Positions 29,649 to 39,609 of a stretch of DNA of 64,000 bases are shown piece after piece; the stretch's first letter is position 1; the number at the start of each line of letters is the position of its first letter. The notes beneath the pieces are model-generated. The model was not told the DNA's origin, did no database searches, and worked only from the letters and a program-made list of their open reading frames with translations. Source of the DNA: Solimonas sp. (GTDB taxonomy: Bacteria > Pseudomonadota > Gammaproteobacteria > Nevskiales > Nevskiaceae); NCBI GenBank assembly GCA_030149365.1, contig JASBRP010000050.1:32005-96004 (forward strand), written 5' to 3'. Made by a program: the position numbers and the translations under genes.

Positions 29649-32600
29649 CTAGATCGGCTGCAGCGCCTGCGGCTGGACCAGTTCCAGGAAGTCGTCGAGC
29701 TCCAGGCCGGGCTGCAGCTCGTCACCGCAGAGATAACCGGCGCCGGCACCGGCCACGGCCGTGCGCTGCGCAGCCGAGTCCACGTCACGCACCAGCAGGG
29801 CCATGCCCAGCTGCCTGGCCAGTATCGACAGTTGCCCCTGGCCCAGGCTGGGCAGCGCAGCACCGGCCACCAGCAGGCTCAGCGGCGGCGCACCATCCGG
29901 TATCGGCGGAATGATGGTGTCGGCATAAAGGCCGAAGCGCAGGCCGCGGCGGACCAGTGCCAGCACCGCGTCGTGCAGCGCCAGCGGCTCATCCAGCGAG
30001 GCCTTGAGTACCAGCACCAATTGCGCTGGCGCGATACGGAAGCGGTCGATCAGGTCGGCAGCGTAGAGCCCGAAGTCGGCCGTGCGCAGCTGGAAGGCGG
30101 AAATCTCCACCAGCAGCGGCGGCATGGCGCGCTCGCGGCGCGCGGCTTCTGCCAGCAGTTCGCAGGCACGATAGATGCACCACAGCTCCAGGTCGGCGCG
30201 CACGCCGGCCTGCTGTGCCGCCAGGCTCGCCTCGTCCTCGCCGATCAGGCCATGGCGCGAGTGCTGCCAGTCGTAGCGCAGCAAGGCGCCGCTCACCGCG
30301 CCGCCCTGCGCTGCCATGACTGGCTGCAGGCGGGCGTGGAACTGGTTGAGGGCAATCGCGGTATGAACCTCGCGCTGCAGTTCCAGCCGGCGGCGGCGCT
30401 CCGGCGCCAGGTCGGCCTCGAACAGGTGATAGCGCGCGCGGCCAGCCTGCTTGGCCTGGTACATCGCCGAGTCGGCGTAGCGCAGCAGGCCCTCGGTATC
30501 GGTCTCCACCAGCGGGTACAGCGCGATGCCGATGCTGGGCGTGACCGGCAGTGACAAGCCGTCCACCACCAGGGGTGCCTGGAAGCTGTCGAGAATCTTC
30601 TGGGCCAGCCGTCCGGCGTCCTCGCGCATGCGCAGGCCCTGCGCCACGATCACGAACTCGTCGCCACCCAGGCGCGCCACCGTATCGGCATTGCGCAGGC
30701 CCTGTTTGAGCCGCTCCGCCGCGGCGCGCAGCACGCGGTCGCCGGTCTCGTGGCCATGGCGATCGTTGATCGGCTTGAAGCGGTCCAGGTCGATGAAGAA
30801 CACACCCACCATGCGCGCGTTGCGTGCGGCCGACAGCAGGGCCTGGTCCAGGCGGTCCTTGAGTACCGTGCGGTTCGGCAGGCCGGTGAGCGCGTCGAAA
30901 TGCGCCAGCTGGTGCAGCCGCTCCTCCGCCGCCTGCCGCTCGCTGATGTCGGCGACGATCGCCATGAACACCGGCGGCTCCTCCTCGCGCGAGAAGTTGA
31001 GCCTCACCTCCACCGGGTAGCTGCTGCCGTCCGCGCGGCGGTGGCGGCAGCGATAGCTGAGGTGTCCGGTGTCGCCGCCGCGCAGGCGTGCGAGGTAGGA
31101 CTGGAACATGGCGGCGTCCAGGTCCTCGCTGATCTGCAGCGGGCTCATCTCGGTCAGCTGTTCCAGGCTGTAGCCCAGGTTGCGCTGCGCGCCGCGGTTC
31201 ACTTCCAGGAAATACAGCGTCTGCGCATCGAAGATGTAGATCTCCTCCATCGCGCTGTCGAGCAGGCGCCCGAGGCGCGAGGCCAGGTTCTCGCCGCGCA
31301 GGCGCTCAGTGATGTCGCGGATGATCACCACCAGGCCGGAGCTGTCGTCCACGCTCATCGGCTGCACCCACAACTCCACCGGGAAGGTGGTGGCGTCCTT
31401 GCGCCAGCCCACGACCTTGGGCAGGTGGGCCGCGGGCCGGGCGCCGATGTAGTCGCCGATGCGCACGCCCGGCGTGTTCAGGAAGGGCACCGGCATCAGC
31501 TTGGTCACGGTGACGCCGGCCATCTCGTCCCGCGAGTAGCCGAACATGCGCTGTGCACGCGCATTGGCGGAGCGCACCACGCCGGCCGGGTCGGTGGTCA
31601 ACAGGCCTTCGTCCAGGTGATCCACCACGCTCTGCGAAAGGCGGGCCTCGCGGCGCAGCGCCTCGGTCTGGCGGGTGGCGGCGGTCAGGTCCCGGAACAG
31701 CATGGCGGCGCCGTCGATCACGCCGTCGGCGTCGCGCAGCAGGCAGGCCATCACCTCCACCGGGCGTATCTCGCCGCCGCGGGTGCGCAGCGAACAGGGC
31801 TGTGGTGGCAGGTCTTCGCCTTCACGCAGGCAGCGCTCCACCGGCGTCACCTCGGGAATGCCGCTGTCGCCCAGGGTGTGGAATACGGTATAGGCCGGCC
31901 GGCCCTGCGCCTCGGCGGCGCTCCAGCCGGTCAGGCGTTCGGCAGCAGAGTTGGCATAGCGGATACGCGCATCGCGGCCCACCAGGAAGATCGCGTACTG
32001 CAGCCCGTCCAAGGCCCGGCCGACGCGCTCCCGCAGGTTTTCGGTGACCTGCCAGGCCAGTTCGGGCGGCAGGCGGCCCGCCACGCTGCGCTGGCCGTCC
32101 AGCCGGCGCGACCAGTCCAGCCCTGGCCGCAACTGGCGGTACAGGCCATAGCCCAGGCCGGCCAGCAGCAGCACGGCGGCCAGCATCTGCGTCCGCGCTC
32201 CGCGACGCAGCGCCTTGATCGCCGGATCGGAGACCCGATGGGCGCCATTGAAGAGACGGAAGCGGATCACATACCCGGATGAGCCCCCTGGCGTGGCCAG
32301 GCCCGGGCGCTGGATGTCCTGGTGGCTGCGCAGGGTGTACAGGAGGCTGCGTATCTGCCGGCTCAGTGCGGCGGGAAACGGCAGGTCCAGCTTGTCATAG
32401 ACGCCACGGCGCAGCAGCAGGTTGCCGCGGGCATCGGAAATCGCGATCTGGGCGAATCCGGAATCCGGCGCTTCGAGCAGTGCGTCGATGTGGGTGGCGA
32501 GTTCGCGGTCGGCCGGCCAGGCACCGGCCAGCGAGATCAGCCGCTGCAGGGTGGGTCCGGCGGCGCGCAGTTCATGGGCGCGCTGCAGCGATTCGCCACG

Positions 32601-32702
32601 CCATTCCTGATGCAGTCCGGCCACCAGCAGCAGGCCAGCCGCCACGATGCCGGCGAACAGCGCTCCGGTCACCCAGGTCTGCCGCACGGGGCTGGCGTTC
32701 AT
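29649..32702 (-). CDS. Membrane PAS-GGDEF protein with a degenerate EAL domain
   Basis: A 1017-residue inner-membrane signalling protein. A transmembrane helix at about 10-30, a periplasmic stretch and a second helix at about 170-190 are followed by three PAS domains (about 230-345, 350-470 and 475-600), a GGDEF domain and a C-terminal EAL-like domain. GGDEF (679-683) is intact and is preceded five residues earlier by RNAD, the c-di-GMP product-inhibition site, so diguanylate cyclase activity is likely. In the EAL part the ExL motif reads GAL (805-807), and the expected Asn, Glu and DDFG residues are also replaced (VEISAFQL, LVLKAS, LYADT), so phosphodiesterase activity is not expected. It follows the last tad gene by 42 bp, linking c-di-GMP to the pilus. 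Confidence 0.9.
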   Translation of the reverse strand: MNASPVRQTWVTGALFAGIVAAGLLLVAGLHQEWRGESLQRAHELRAAGPTLQRLISLAGAWPADRELATHIDALLEAPDSGFAQIAISDARGNLLLRRGVYDKLDLPFPAALSRQIRSLLYTLRSHQDIQRPGLATPGGSSGYVIRFRLFNGAHRVSDPAIKALRRGARTQMLAAVLLLAGLGYGLYRQLRPGLDWSRRLDGQRSVAGRLPPELAWQVTENLRERVGRALDGLQYAIFLVGRDARIRYANSAAERLTGWSAAEAQGRPAYTVFHTLGDSGIPEVTPVERCLREGEDLPPQPCSLRTRGGEIRPVEVMACLLRDADGVIDGAAMLFRDLTAATRQTEALRREARLSQSVVDHLDEGLLTTDPAGVVRSANARAQRMFGYSRDEMAGVTVTKLMPVPFLNTPGVRIGDYIGARPAAHLPKVVGWRKDATTFPVELWVQPMSVDDSSGLVVIIRDITERLRGENLASRLGRLLDSAMEEIYIFDAQTLYFLEVNRGAQRNLGYSLEQLTEMSPLQISEDLDAAMFQSYLARLRGGDTGHLSYRCRHRRADGSSYPVEVRLNFSREEEPPVFMAIVADISERQAAEERLHQLAHFDALTGLPNRTVLKDRLDQALLSAARNARMVGVFFIDLDRFKPINDRHGHETGDRVLRAAAERLKQGLRNADTVARLGGDEFVIVAQGLRMREDAGRLAQKILDSFQAPLVVDGLSLPVTPSIGIALYPLVETDTEGLLRYADSAMYQAKQAGRARYHLFEADLAPERRRRLELQREVHTAIALNQFHARLQPVMAAQGGAVSGALLRYDWQHSRHGLIGEDEASLAAQQAGVRADLELWCIYRACELLAEAARRERAMPPLLVEISAFQLRTADFGLYAADLIDRFRIAPAQLVLVLKASLDEPLALHDAVLALVRRGLRFGLYADTIIPPIPDGAPPLSLLVAGAALPSLGQGQLSILARQLGMALLVRDVDSAAQRTAVAGAGAGYLCGDELQPGLELDDFLELVQPQALQPI

Positions 32703-32744
32703 CGGCTTCGGGGCGACGGCGCGGGCCTGGGTATCAGGCCCAGT

Positions 32745-33029
32745 TTATTCGCTGGCGAACTTCTCGCGGGTCAGATGCTCCGGTATCGGCTGCTCGAAGC
32801 TCTTCAGGTAGCGCGCATAAACGCGGTCGGCCACCTCGCCAGGCAGCGAGGCCGGCGTGGGACTGGAGGCATTGCCCCCAGCCTGCAGGTCCAGCCAGGC
32901 CCGGCTTTCATCACCATGCGCCGGGGCCACGGCAACCGACGCGGCCTCCGCGGGAGGGGCTTCCGGCTCCTGGGCCTGCAGTTGCAGCGCCGGGGCGGCC
33001 AGGGCCAAAACGATCAGCAGTTTCTTCAT
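32745..33029 (-). CDS. DUF3613-type small exported protein of the tad operon
   Basis: A 94-residue protein with a signal peptide (MKKLLIVLALAAPALQLQAQ), a proline/alanine-rich linker and a conserved-looking C-terminal half (WLDLQAGG, LPGEVADRVYARYLKSFEQPIPE). It matches the style of DUF3613 proteins found beside tad genes in proteobacteria. The start overlaps the tadD stop. The role is unknown, presumably periplasmic and linked to the Flp pilus. Confidence 0.7.
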   Translation of the reverse strand: MKKLLIVLALAAPALQLQAQEPEAPPAEAASVAVAPAHGDESRAWLDLQAGGNASSPTPASLPGEVADRVYARYLKSFEQPIPEHLTREKFASE

Positions 33030-33796
33030 TTCACACCTCGGCTCGTCGCCACGCGGCTGGAAAGATTTTGTGCCTGCCGGCGCAGGCTGGCCAGGCTCTT
33101 GTCATTGACGGATCCGGCCGCCGCCACGCGCTTCACGCCGGCTTCGTCGCGCGACAGGATCAACAGCACGATCAGGTTGTTGCGCGCCTTGTCCAGGCCC
33201 GGCTCCAGCTCGACCGCCGTGGCGATCTCCGTCAGGGCCTCGCGATAGCGACCACCGGACATCAGCGCATAGCCTAGATCGTTTCGCATCCCGGCGTTGG
33301 TCGGCTCTCGTTGAACGGCCTCGCGCAAGTGCTGGACGGCGGCGTTGATATCGCGCGGCGCGTATAGCAGGCCGAGGCCACGATGGGATTGCGCAGCGAA
33401 GGAGCTGCGCAGCAATTGCTTGTAGAGCTTCTCGGCCTCGGAGGACTGGCCAAGATGGCGCAGCGCCTCGGCCTCCAGGAAGCGCAACTGGTCGGTATTG
33501 CCCTGCTGGCGCTGCTGCTGCTGGATATGCGCCAGCGCGGCGTAGTACTGCTCCTGGTCGATCAGGGCCGTGATCACATCGGCATACACGGCGCGGCCGG
33601 ATTTCTCCGTGTCCACCGAATCCAGGTCGTCAGGCTTGTTTGCGCCCTGCTGGGCCGCCGAGGGACGCAGGCTCACCTCTCGCCCGGCCTGGCCGGAGCC
33701 GGAGCCGGAGGCACAGCCGGCCAACGCGGCCACGCAGAGCAGCGCCACGAGGGCATGGCAACGTCGCGAACCCAGGGTGGGGACTTCAGCGGGCAT
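33026..33796 (-). CDS. tadD: Flp pilus assembly lipoprotein TadD (TPR)
   Basis: A 256-residue lipoprotein with LAGC at Cys28 and about three to four tetratricopeptide repeats (about 70-205, for example NAGMRNDLGYALMSGGRYREALTEI). TadD is thought to act as a pilotin or assembly chaperone for the Tad secretin. The gene overlaps tadC upstream and the DUF3613 gene downstream, so it is embedded in the operon. Confidence 0.88.
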   Translation of the reverse strand: MPAEVPTLGSRRCHALVALLCVAALAGCASGSGSGQAGREVSLRPSAAQQGANKPDDLDSVDTEKSGRAVYADVITALIDQEQYYAALAHIQQQQRQQGNTDQLRFLEAEALRHLGQSSEAEKLYKQLLRSSFAAQSHRGLGLLYAPRDINAAVQHLREAVQREPTNAGMRNDLGYALMSGGRYREALTEIATAVELEPGLDKARNNLIVLLILSRDEAGVKRVAAAGSVNDKSLASLRRQAQNLSSRVATSRGVK

Positions 33797-34721
33797 TGAC
33801 GTCGCCCAGGGCCTTGATGATGGAGGAGAAGGCCGGACCTGCGACGAAGATCATCAGGGCCGGGAAGAAGAACAGCACCATCACCACGGTCATGCGGCCG
33901 GAGATCAGGTTGACCTTCTCGCGGGCATCCAGGGTGCGGCGCTCCTCGAGCACCGACAGCACCTCCATCAGCGGCTGGCGGATTTCGCCGCCGTAGCGGT
34001 CCACCTGGCGCAGCACGCCCAGGACACTGACCAGGTCGGACACGGCCAGCAGGTCCCCCAGATTCTTCAGCGACTCGGACATGTCGCTGCCCGCCTCGAT
34101 CTGGCGCAGCAGGATCTCGAATTCGCGGCCCAGCTCGGGCAGCACGCCGCGGCTGTCGCGGACCAGGCTGGCGAAGGCCTGCCGTGTCGACAGGCCAGCG
34201 TCGAACAGCATCGCCAGCAGGTGGATGAACAGCGGCACCTCGCGCTTGATGCGGTTCTGGCGCGAAGACGCGGCACTGCGCAGGACCCAGCGCGGCACCA
34301 GGAAGGACAGCGCCGCGGCGGCGAAGGCGGACAGCGCCGTGTACATCAGCTTCTTTTCCGCCGGCCCCAGCAGCCAGAACGCCAGCACCAGACCGGCCAT
34401 CACCAACGGCAGCACGGTCTGGAAGGTGTACCAGGCGATGCGCGCGCTGGCGCTGCGCCAGCCGGCCTGCAGCAGCAGGCGCGCGGATTCGCCCTCTTCG
34501 TCCACCATGGATTCGAGGCTCTTGCCGCTGCGCACCATCGCCTGCAACAGGGGGCGATCCTTCTGCTCCAGCTCGTCCACCGGGGCCGCCTCGGGCGAGA
34601 GGCGCCGCTTCAGCACGGCCTCGTTGCGTGAGAACACCGTAACGAAGATCACCGCCAGGATGGCCAGCACGGCGATCAGGATGCCGCCGGCGACCAGGGC
34701 TGCGAAGACTTGCGGGCTCAT
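33786..34721 (-). CDS. tadC: Tad pilus inner-membrane platform protein TadC
   Basis: A 311-residue protein with a T2SSF/GspF domain (about 150-285, IHLLAMLFDAGLSTRQAFASLV) and three hydrophobic segments, at the N-terminus, near residues 110-150 and at the C-terminus. With TadB it forms the platform turned by the CpaF ATPase. It overlaps tadB by four bases and tadD by eleven. Confidence 0.93.
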   Translation of the reverse strand: MSPQVFAALVAGGILIAVLAILAVIFVTVFSRNEAVLKRRLSPEAAPVDELEQKDRPLLQAMVRSGKSLESMVDEEGESARLLLQAGWRSASARIAWYTFQTVLPLVMAGLVLAFWLLGPAEKKLMYTALSAFAAAALSFLVPRWVLRSAASSRQNRIKREVPLFIHLLAMLFDAGLSTRQAFASLVRDSRGVLPELGREFEILLRQIEAGSDMSESLKNLGDLLAVSDLVSVLGVLRQVDRYGGEIRQPLMEVLSVLEERRTLDAREKVNLISGRMTVVMVLFFFPALMIFVAGPAFSSIIKALGDVNAR

Positions 34722-35659
34722 GCGCCGTTCTCCACCGAGCGCATCATCTTAAAGATGACGCCGATACCGAGGAGCTGCATGACAATGGAGCCGATCAGCA
34801 TGTTGCGTCCACCCGGATCGGCCCACATCTGGCCGTAGTAGCCAGGGTTGCGCAGCACGATGACCAGTACCAGTACCACGGGCAGCGCGCACAGCACCAT
34901 CGCCGAGAAGCGTGTCTCCGCGGTCAGTGCGCGCAGCTCGCGCGCCGCCATGTCACGGGTGCGGATCGCCTGGATCAGGCTGCGCAGGATGCTGCGCAGG
35001 CTGCCGCCGAACTTGCGGTTCACCGAGGCCGCCAGTGCCAGAACCTTGAGGTCGGCGATCTTGTGCACCTCGCCGGCCTCGTAGAGCACGGTCTCGATCG
35101 GTGCGCCCAGGCGGACCTGGCGCCCCACGGAAGTGAACAGCGGGCGGATCGGATCGGGGCTCTCGCGAGCGGCGGAAGCGAAGGCTTCCTCCAGCGTATT
35201 GCCGGCGGACAGGATGCGGATCGCCGATTCCAGGAAATCGGGTAGTTGCTCGACGATCTTGTTGCGGCGCGCCGCCGCACGGCGGGTCAGGAAGAACCAG
35301 CCGAACAGCAGCAGAACCGCCACCAGGATGCTGCCGCCGAACCAGCCGAAGGCAATCAGCGCCGCCGGGACCAGCAGCACCAGCACCAGCAGGATGCGGC
35401 CTACGGTGGACGGGTCCAGCTCCACGCCGGTGCGCCAGATCAGGTGGCAGGCCCAGCGCAGCACGGGGTTGGCGATGTGGTTGTTGCCCTTCAGGCTCGG
35501 CGCCGCGAGGACCGCGTCATCGGCATCGGCACTGCCCGAGGCACGCAGGCGCAGCTGCACCTCTTCCTGGCGCTCGCGCTGTCCGGCGCTGATGAACAAC
35601 CAGACGGCCCCCGCCACCAGCAGCAGGGCCAGCAGGAAGATCACGATGGAGACATTCAC
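34718..35659 (-). CDS. tadB: Tad pilus inner-membrane platform protein TadB
   Basis: A 313-residue paralogue of TadC with an N-terminal membrane helix, a hydrophobic pair near residues 95-130, a T2SSF domain (about 150-280, FLESAIRILSAGNTLEEAF) and a C-terminal helix. Four-base overlaps with cpaF and tadC indicate coupled translation. Confidence 0.93.
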   Translation of the reverse strand: MNVSIVIFLLALLLVAGAVWLFISAGQRERQEEVQLRLRASGSADADDAVLAAPSLKGNNHIANPVLRWACHLIWRTGVELDPSTVGRILLVLVLLVPAALIAFGWFGGSILVAVLLLFGWFFLTRRAAARRNKIVEQLPDFLESAIRILSAGNTLEEAFASAARESPDPIRPLFTSVGRQVRLGAPIETVLYEAGEVHKIADLKVLALAASVNRKFGGSLRSILRSLIQAIRTRDMAARELRALTAETRFSAMVLCALPVVLVLVIVLRNPGYYGQMWADPGGRNMLIGSIVMQLLGIGVIFKMMRSVENGA

Positions 35660-36876
35660 AGTGTCGCCCCCCGGAGATCGCGATGCTGGCCGCTTTCCAC
35701 GTCGTAGCGGAACACATCGCGGAGAATGAGATCCTGGCCCTTGGCGCCCACGACCTCGGTCACCGACATCAGGCGGCGGTGGCCGCTAGGCAGGCGCGCG
35801 ACATGGACCAGCAACTGGATCGCGGAAGCAACCTGCGCGCGGAAGGCCACTTCCGAACCGTTGTAGCCGGCAAAGCCGGCCAGCAACTCCAGGCGATGCA
35901 CGGCGTCGTAGGTGCTGTTGGCGTGGATCGTGGTCATGGAGCCGTCATGGCCGGTGTTCATGGCTTGCAGCATGTCCAGCACCTCGTCACCACGGACCTC
36001 GCCGACGATGATGCGATCGGGGCGCATGCGCAGCGCATTGCGCACCAGATCACGGGCGGTCACGGCGCGTTCGCCTTCCAGGTTCGGCGGGCGCGTTTCC
36101 AGGCGCACGACATGCTCGTGCTCCAGCCGCAGTTCCGCGGCGTCCTCGACCGTGAGGATGCGCTCGCCCGGTGGAATCCACTGCGACAGCAGGTTGAGGA
36201 AGGTGGTCTTGCCGGAACCCGTGCCGCCGACCACGATCAGGTTGGTGCGGTGGGTGACGCGATGCTTGAGATAGTCCAGCTCCTCGCGCGAGACCGAGCC
36301 GGAACGGATCAGGTCCTCGGCCGTCAGCGCGGACTTGCGGAACTTGCGGATCGAGATGCAGGGGCCATCCAGCGCGATCGGCGGGATGATGGCGTTGACA
36401 CGCGAGCCGTCCGGCAAACGCGCGTCCACCATCGGGTTGGACTCGTCGATGCGGCGCCCGATCGGCGCCAGGATGCGCTGGATCACGCGCACCACGTGCG
36501 CATTGTTGAAGAAGCGCACCGGCGCCACGCTCAACCGGCCCTCTCGCTCCACGAAGATACGGTCCGGGCCGTTGACCACGATATCGTTGACGGTCTCGTC
36601 GTCCACCAGGCCCTGGATGGGTCCGAAACCCATCAGCTCGTCCTTGGCATCCTTGGCCAGCGCCTCGGACTCGCGCTGATTGATGGGCAGGCGCTGCTCC
36701 ACCACGTAGCGCTTCAGGGAATCGGTGACGAAGCGCTCGATGCGCGGCGCATCCCAGTCATCGAAATCGAGGTTGCGCTCCTCGATCTGCTGGATCAGGT
36801 GACGGTGGAAATTGTTCTTGACCTGCTGGTACTGGTCCGACAGACGGAAGCGGAACAACGCGGGATCGCTGCTCAT
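35656..36876 (-). CDS. cpaF: Tad pilus assembly ATPase CpaF/TadA
   Basis: A 406-residue secretion ATPase of the VirB11/GspE family that powers Flp pilus assembly. The Walker A motif is GGTGSGKTT (217-225). The Walker B/His-box region is [34 protein letters not shown] (split at about residues 290-325). The N-terminal domain has [23 protein letters not shown]. The next gene, tadB, overlaps its stop by four bases; an 88-bp gap separates it from tadZ. Confidence 0.95.
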   Translation of the reverse strand: MSSDPALFRFRLSDQYQQVKNNFHRHLIQQIEERNLDFDDWDAPRIERFVTDSLKRYVVEQRLPINQRESEALAKDAKDELMGFGPIQGLVDDETVNDIVVNGPDRIFVEREGRLSVAPVRFFNNAHVVRVIQRILAPIGRRIDESNPMVDARLPDGSRVNAIIPPIALDGPCISIRKFRKSALTAEDLIRSGSVSREELDYLKHRVTHRTNLIVVGGTGSGKTTFLNLLSQWIPPGERILTVEDAAELRLEHEHVVRLETRPPNLEGERAVTARDLVRNALRMRPDRIIVGEVRGDEVLDMLQAMNTGHDGSMTTIHANSTYDAVHRLELLAGFAGYNGSEVAFRAQVASAIQLLVHVARLPSGHRRLMSVTEVVGAKGQDLILRDVFRYDVESGQHRDLRGATL

Positions 36877-36964
36877 GCCGCACCTCCTGCGAAGCCGTGG
36901 CCGGCAGGGTCTGCGGCGAGGAATGTCGAGTCCAGGAGCGTCATACCGTCACCGGAGCGCCGCG

Positions 36965-38167
36965 CTAGCTGAACAGCTTGCCGAGCAGGCCGCCGGCACG
37001 GGCGGGTGCCGCCGCAGTGCCGCCGCTGAGCAGGGCCTGCGCCAGCAGGCGCACGTCCTCGCAGAACGCATCCTTGGGCGCCACCGTGAACAGGGGCTCT
37101 CCGGCATTCATCGCCTGGATGCGTGTATTGCCGCTGCTAGCCAGCGTAGCGGCGAGCGGGATGTCCAGCAGCTCGGCAAGGTTCTCGGGCTCCAGGCCCA
37201 GGCGCTTCTGGTACTGGTCCACCAGCAGCGCGGTGCGGTCCAGCGGCGTGTCCTCCAGGCGCAGCGCGCGCAGCAGGTACTTGTTGTGGCGCGACATGAT
37301 GATGGACTGGTTCGACAGCAGCAGCGTGCGGTCCGACAGCGCCACCACGGCGCGCAGGCCGTCCAGCGGCTGCAGGCCGTCCAGCGCCACCACCACGCAG
37401 CCGAACAGGCCGCGCATCACCTGCAGCAGCTTGGTGAACTCGTCGAGGTTGATCTGTGGCCGCCCCACCAGGTCTTCCGGCAGGCTCAGCACGTAGATGC
37501 CACTGGCGTGGCGCGAGAAGGCCGTCTCCACCAGCGTCTGGTCGGCGCGGTAGACGTCATTGATCGCGTCCAGGATGCTGTAGGACTGGTTGATGTTGAG
37601 GAAGATGGTACCGGCACCGGCGGGCATCGCCACATCGACCAGCAGCACACGCTCGCTGGCCGGGATCTGCTTGGCCACGGCCAGCGCCAGGTGTGCGGCG
37701 ACGAAGGCCGTCTCCGGCAGGGCGTTGGCCGACAGCACCGAGAACAGCTTGCCCTGCTTCTGCTGCGGCTTGGCCACCGTGGTGGTGCGACGCAGCAGCT
37801 TGGCCATCAGCGCGGCGACATTGGCCTCGTCGCGGCGCAGCACGAAGAAATCGCGCGCGCCGGCACGCATGGCGGCCAGCACGATATCGGGGCTATTCTC
37901 CGCGGCGCCCAGGCCCGCCGCCGGTACTTCCGGCATGCGGTCCATCAGGCGCTCCACCATGGCCACACGCGTCTCCACGTTGGCCGCGTCGAACTGGAAG
38001 AAAACGATATCGACGCGCCCCAGCATCTGGATGCGCTCGATCAGGTCATCGGCATCCAGCGGGCGCAGCAGGGAGAAATCGGTGCTCTGGCCGGCCGCGT
38101 TCTGCAGCCAGCTCACATACACCGGATCATCGGCGACGACGACAGCCTGGGTTTTCATCAAAGACAT
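36965..38167 (-). CDS. tadZ: Pilus assembly protein TadZ/CpaE
   Basis: A 400-residue protein with an N-terminal receiver-like (atypical response-regulator) domain (about 1-125) and a C-terminal MinD/ParA-like ATPase domain (about 135-375: KLFSVLSANALPETAFVAAHLA and LLVDVAMPAGAGTIFLNIN). The P-loop is poorly conserved, as is common in this family. TadZ marks the cell site where the pilus machine assembles. A second ATG three codons in gives MKTQAVVV. It follows the secretin gene after a 101-bp gap with a GGGCC/GGCCC hairpin. Confidence 0.88.
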   Translation of the reverse strand: MSLMKTQAVVVADDPVYVSWLQNAAGQSTDFSLLRPLDADDLIERIQMLGRVDIVFFQFDAANVETRVAMVERLMDRMPEVPAAGLGAAENSPDIVLAAMRAGARDFFVLRRDEANVAALMAKLLRRTTTVAKPQQKQGKLFSVLSANALPETAFVAAHLALAVAKQIPASERVLLVDVAMPAGAGTIFLNINQSYSILDAINDVYRADQTLVETAFSRHASGIYVLSLPEDLVGRPQINLDEFTKLLQVMRGLFGCVVVALDGLQPLDGLRAVVALSDRTLLLSNQSIIMSRHNKYLLRALRLEDTPLDRTALLVDQYQKRLGLEPENLAELLDIPLAATLASSGNTRIQAMNAGEPLFTVAPKDAFCEDVRLLAQALLSGGTAAAPARAGGLLGKLFS

Positions 38168-38268
38168 CCGCCCACTGAGAACTCCTTGATTCTAATGCAG
38201 AACCCGTAAGCCGGGCCGATCAGGCCACCGGCTTGCAGGCGCTGCAGCCCGCCGGGCCGCAATGGCCC

Positions 38269-39597
38269 TTAGCGGCTGAACCCCGTTTCCACGCTCGCGT
38301 CTTCGAAGAACAGCTGTCCGGAGCGCGGCTGGTAGCTGTCGTACTTCGACCCCGGCAGCGGCGGCAGTTGCACCTCGCGCGCCAGCGGGCGCACCAGGCG
38401 CGGCGTCACCACCATCACCAGCTCCTTGTCCTCGCGGGTCAGCTCGGTGGCGCGGAAGAAGGCGCCCAGCACCGGCAACTGGCCCAGCCAGGGCACCTTG
38501 TCGACGTTGCGGCGCAGGTTGCTGCTGATCAGGCCGGAGATGACGAAGCTTTCGCCGTCACCCAGCTCGATCGTGGTTTCCGTGCGACGCACCAGCAGGG
38601 CCGGCACCGTTACACCACCGCTGCTCACGCCGGCATTGAAGTCGAGGTCGCTGACCTCGGGGGCCACCTTCAGTGCGATGCGATCGCGCGAGAGCACCGT
38701 CGGCGTCAGCGCCAGGCGCACGCCGAACTCCTTGTACTCGATCGTGATGCTGCTGCTGTTGCCGCCACCGCTGCCGCCCTGCACCACCGGGATCGGGAAC
38801 TCGCCGCCAACCAGGTAGGTCGCCGTCTGGCCAGACATGGCGACCAGCGTGGGCTCTGCCAAGGTGCGCGCCAGGCCCTTGCCTTCCAGCATGCTCAGGG
38901 CACCCGTCAGCTTGGAGCTGGCGTTGGACACCAGCAGGTTGAAGGCTTCGTTGAACGGCGGCAGCACCGAACCACCCCCGCCGTCCAGCGTCGGGCTCGA
39001 CCCGGGGCCACCCAGCACACCGCGCGTATTGCCGCCGCTGTACAGCAGGTTCAGGCCGAAGCGCTGCGCCGTGGAGCGGCTGATCTCGGCAATCTTGACC
39101 TGGGTCTGCACCTGCGACTCCAGGGCCACGTCGCTGCCGTCGGCGATCTCGCCATCCTTGGGGATGGAAGCGGCCAGCCTGGCGCGGCGGTGCGCCGTCA
39201 GGTTGGGCAGCCGGCCGGTAATGCCCTGGCCGGGGTTGACCTGGGCCTGGGCCAGGTCCGGATCGCTCTGCGTTGCCGCCGAGGTCGGCTGGCGTGCCGG
39301 CACCACCTGCACGCGGAACTCGCGCGGATGTTTCACGCCGCGGTTCCAGACCGTCAGGCTGGTCACGCCAACCTTCTTGCCGTTGACCAGCACGTCATGC
39401 AGGCCGCCGACCGTGACGTCGGCGATCTCGGGATCGCCGGTCGCCACGCGGCTGACCGCCTGGCTGTCGCGGATGATCTTGTGCAGGCCCTTCTCAACGG
39501 TGATCCAGGTCGCATTTCCCTGCGCGGGCGCCTGCAGCGGCAGCGCCAGCAACAGGGCGGAGAACAGCGCCATGACCATCTTCTTGTAAGTCTTCAT
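38269..39597 (-). CDS. rcpA: Tad pilus outer-membrane secretin RcpA/CpaC
   Basis: A 442-residue secretin. It has a signal peptide (MKTYKKMVMALFSALLLALPLQAPA), an N-terminal pilus/secretin domain (LHKIIRDSQAVSRVATGDPEIADV), an N1-like domain (about 155-235) and a C-terminal secretin core (about 250-430: LPWLGQLPVLGAFFRATELTREDKELVMVVTPRLV). It forms the ring through which the Flp pilus leaves. It starts 12 bp after the cpaB stop. Confidence 0.94.
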   Translation of the reverse strand: MKTYKKMVMALFSALLLALPLQAPAQGNATWITVEKGLHKIIRDSQAVSRVATGDPEIADVTVGGLHDVLVNGKKVGVTSLTVWNRGVKHPREFRVQVVPARQPTSAATQSDPDLAQAQVNPGQGITGRLPNLTAHRRARLAASIPKDGEIADGSDVALESQVQTQVKIAEISRSTAQRFGLNLLYSGGNTRGVLGGPGSSPTLDGGGGSVLPPFNEAFNLLVSNASSKLTGALSMLEGKGLARTLAEPTLVAMSGQTATYLVGGEFPIPVVQGGSGGGNSSSITIEYKEFGVRLALTPTVLSRDRIALKVAPEVSDLDFNAGVSSGGVTVPALLVRRTETTIELGDGESFVISGLISSNLRRNVDKVPWLGQLPVLGAFFRATELTREDKELVMVVTPRLVRPLAREVQLPPLPGSKYDSYQPRSGQLFFEDASVETGFSR

Positions 39598-39609
39598 CGG
39601 TCCGGTCCC

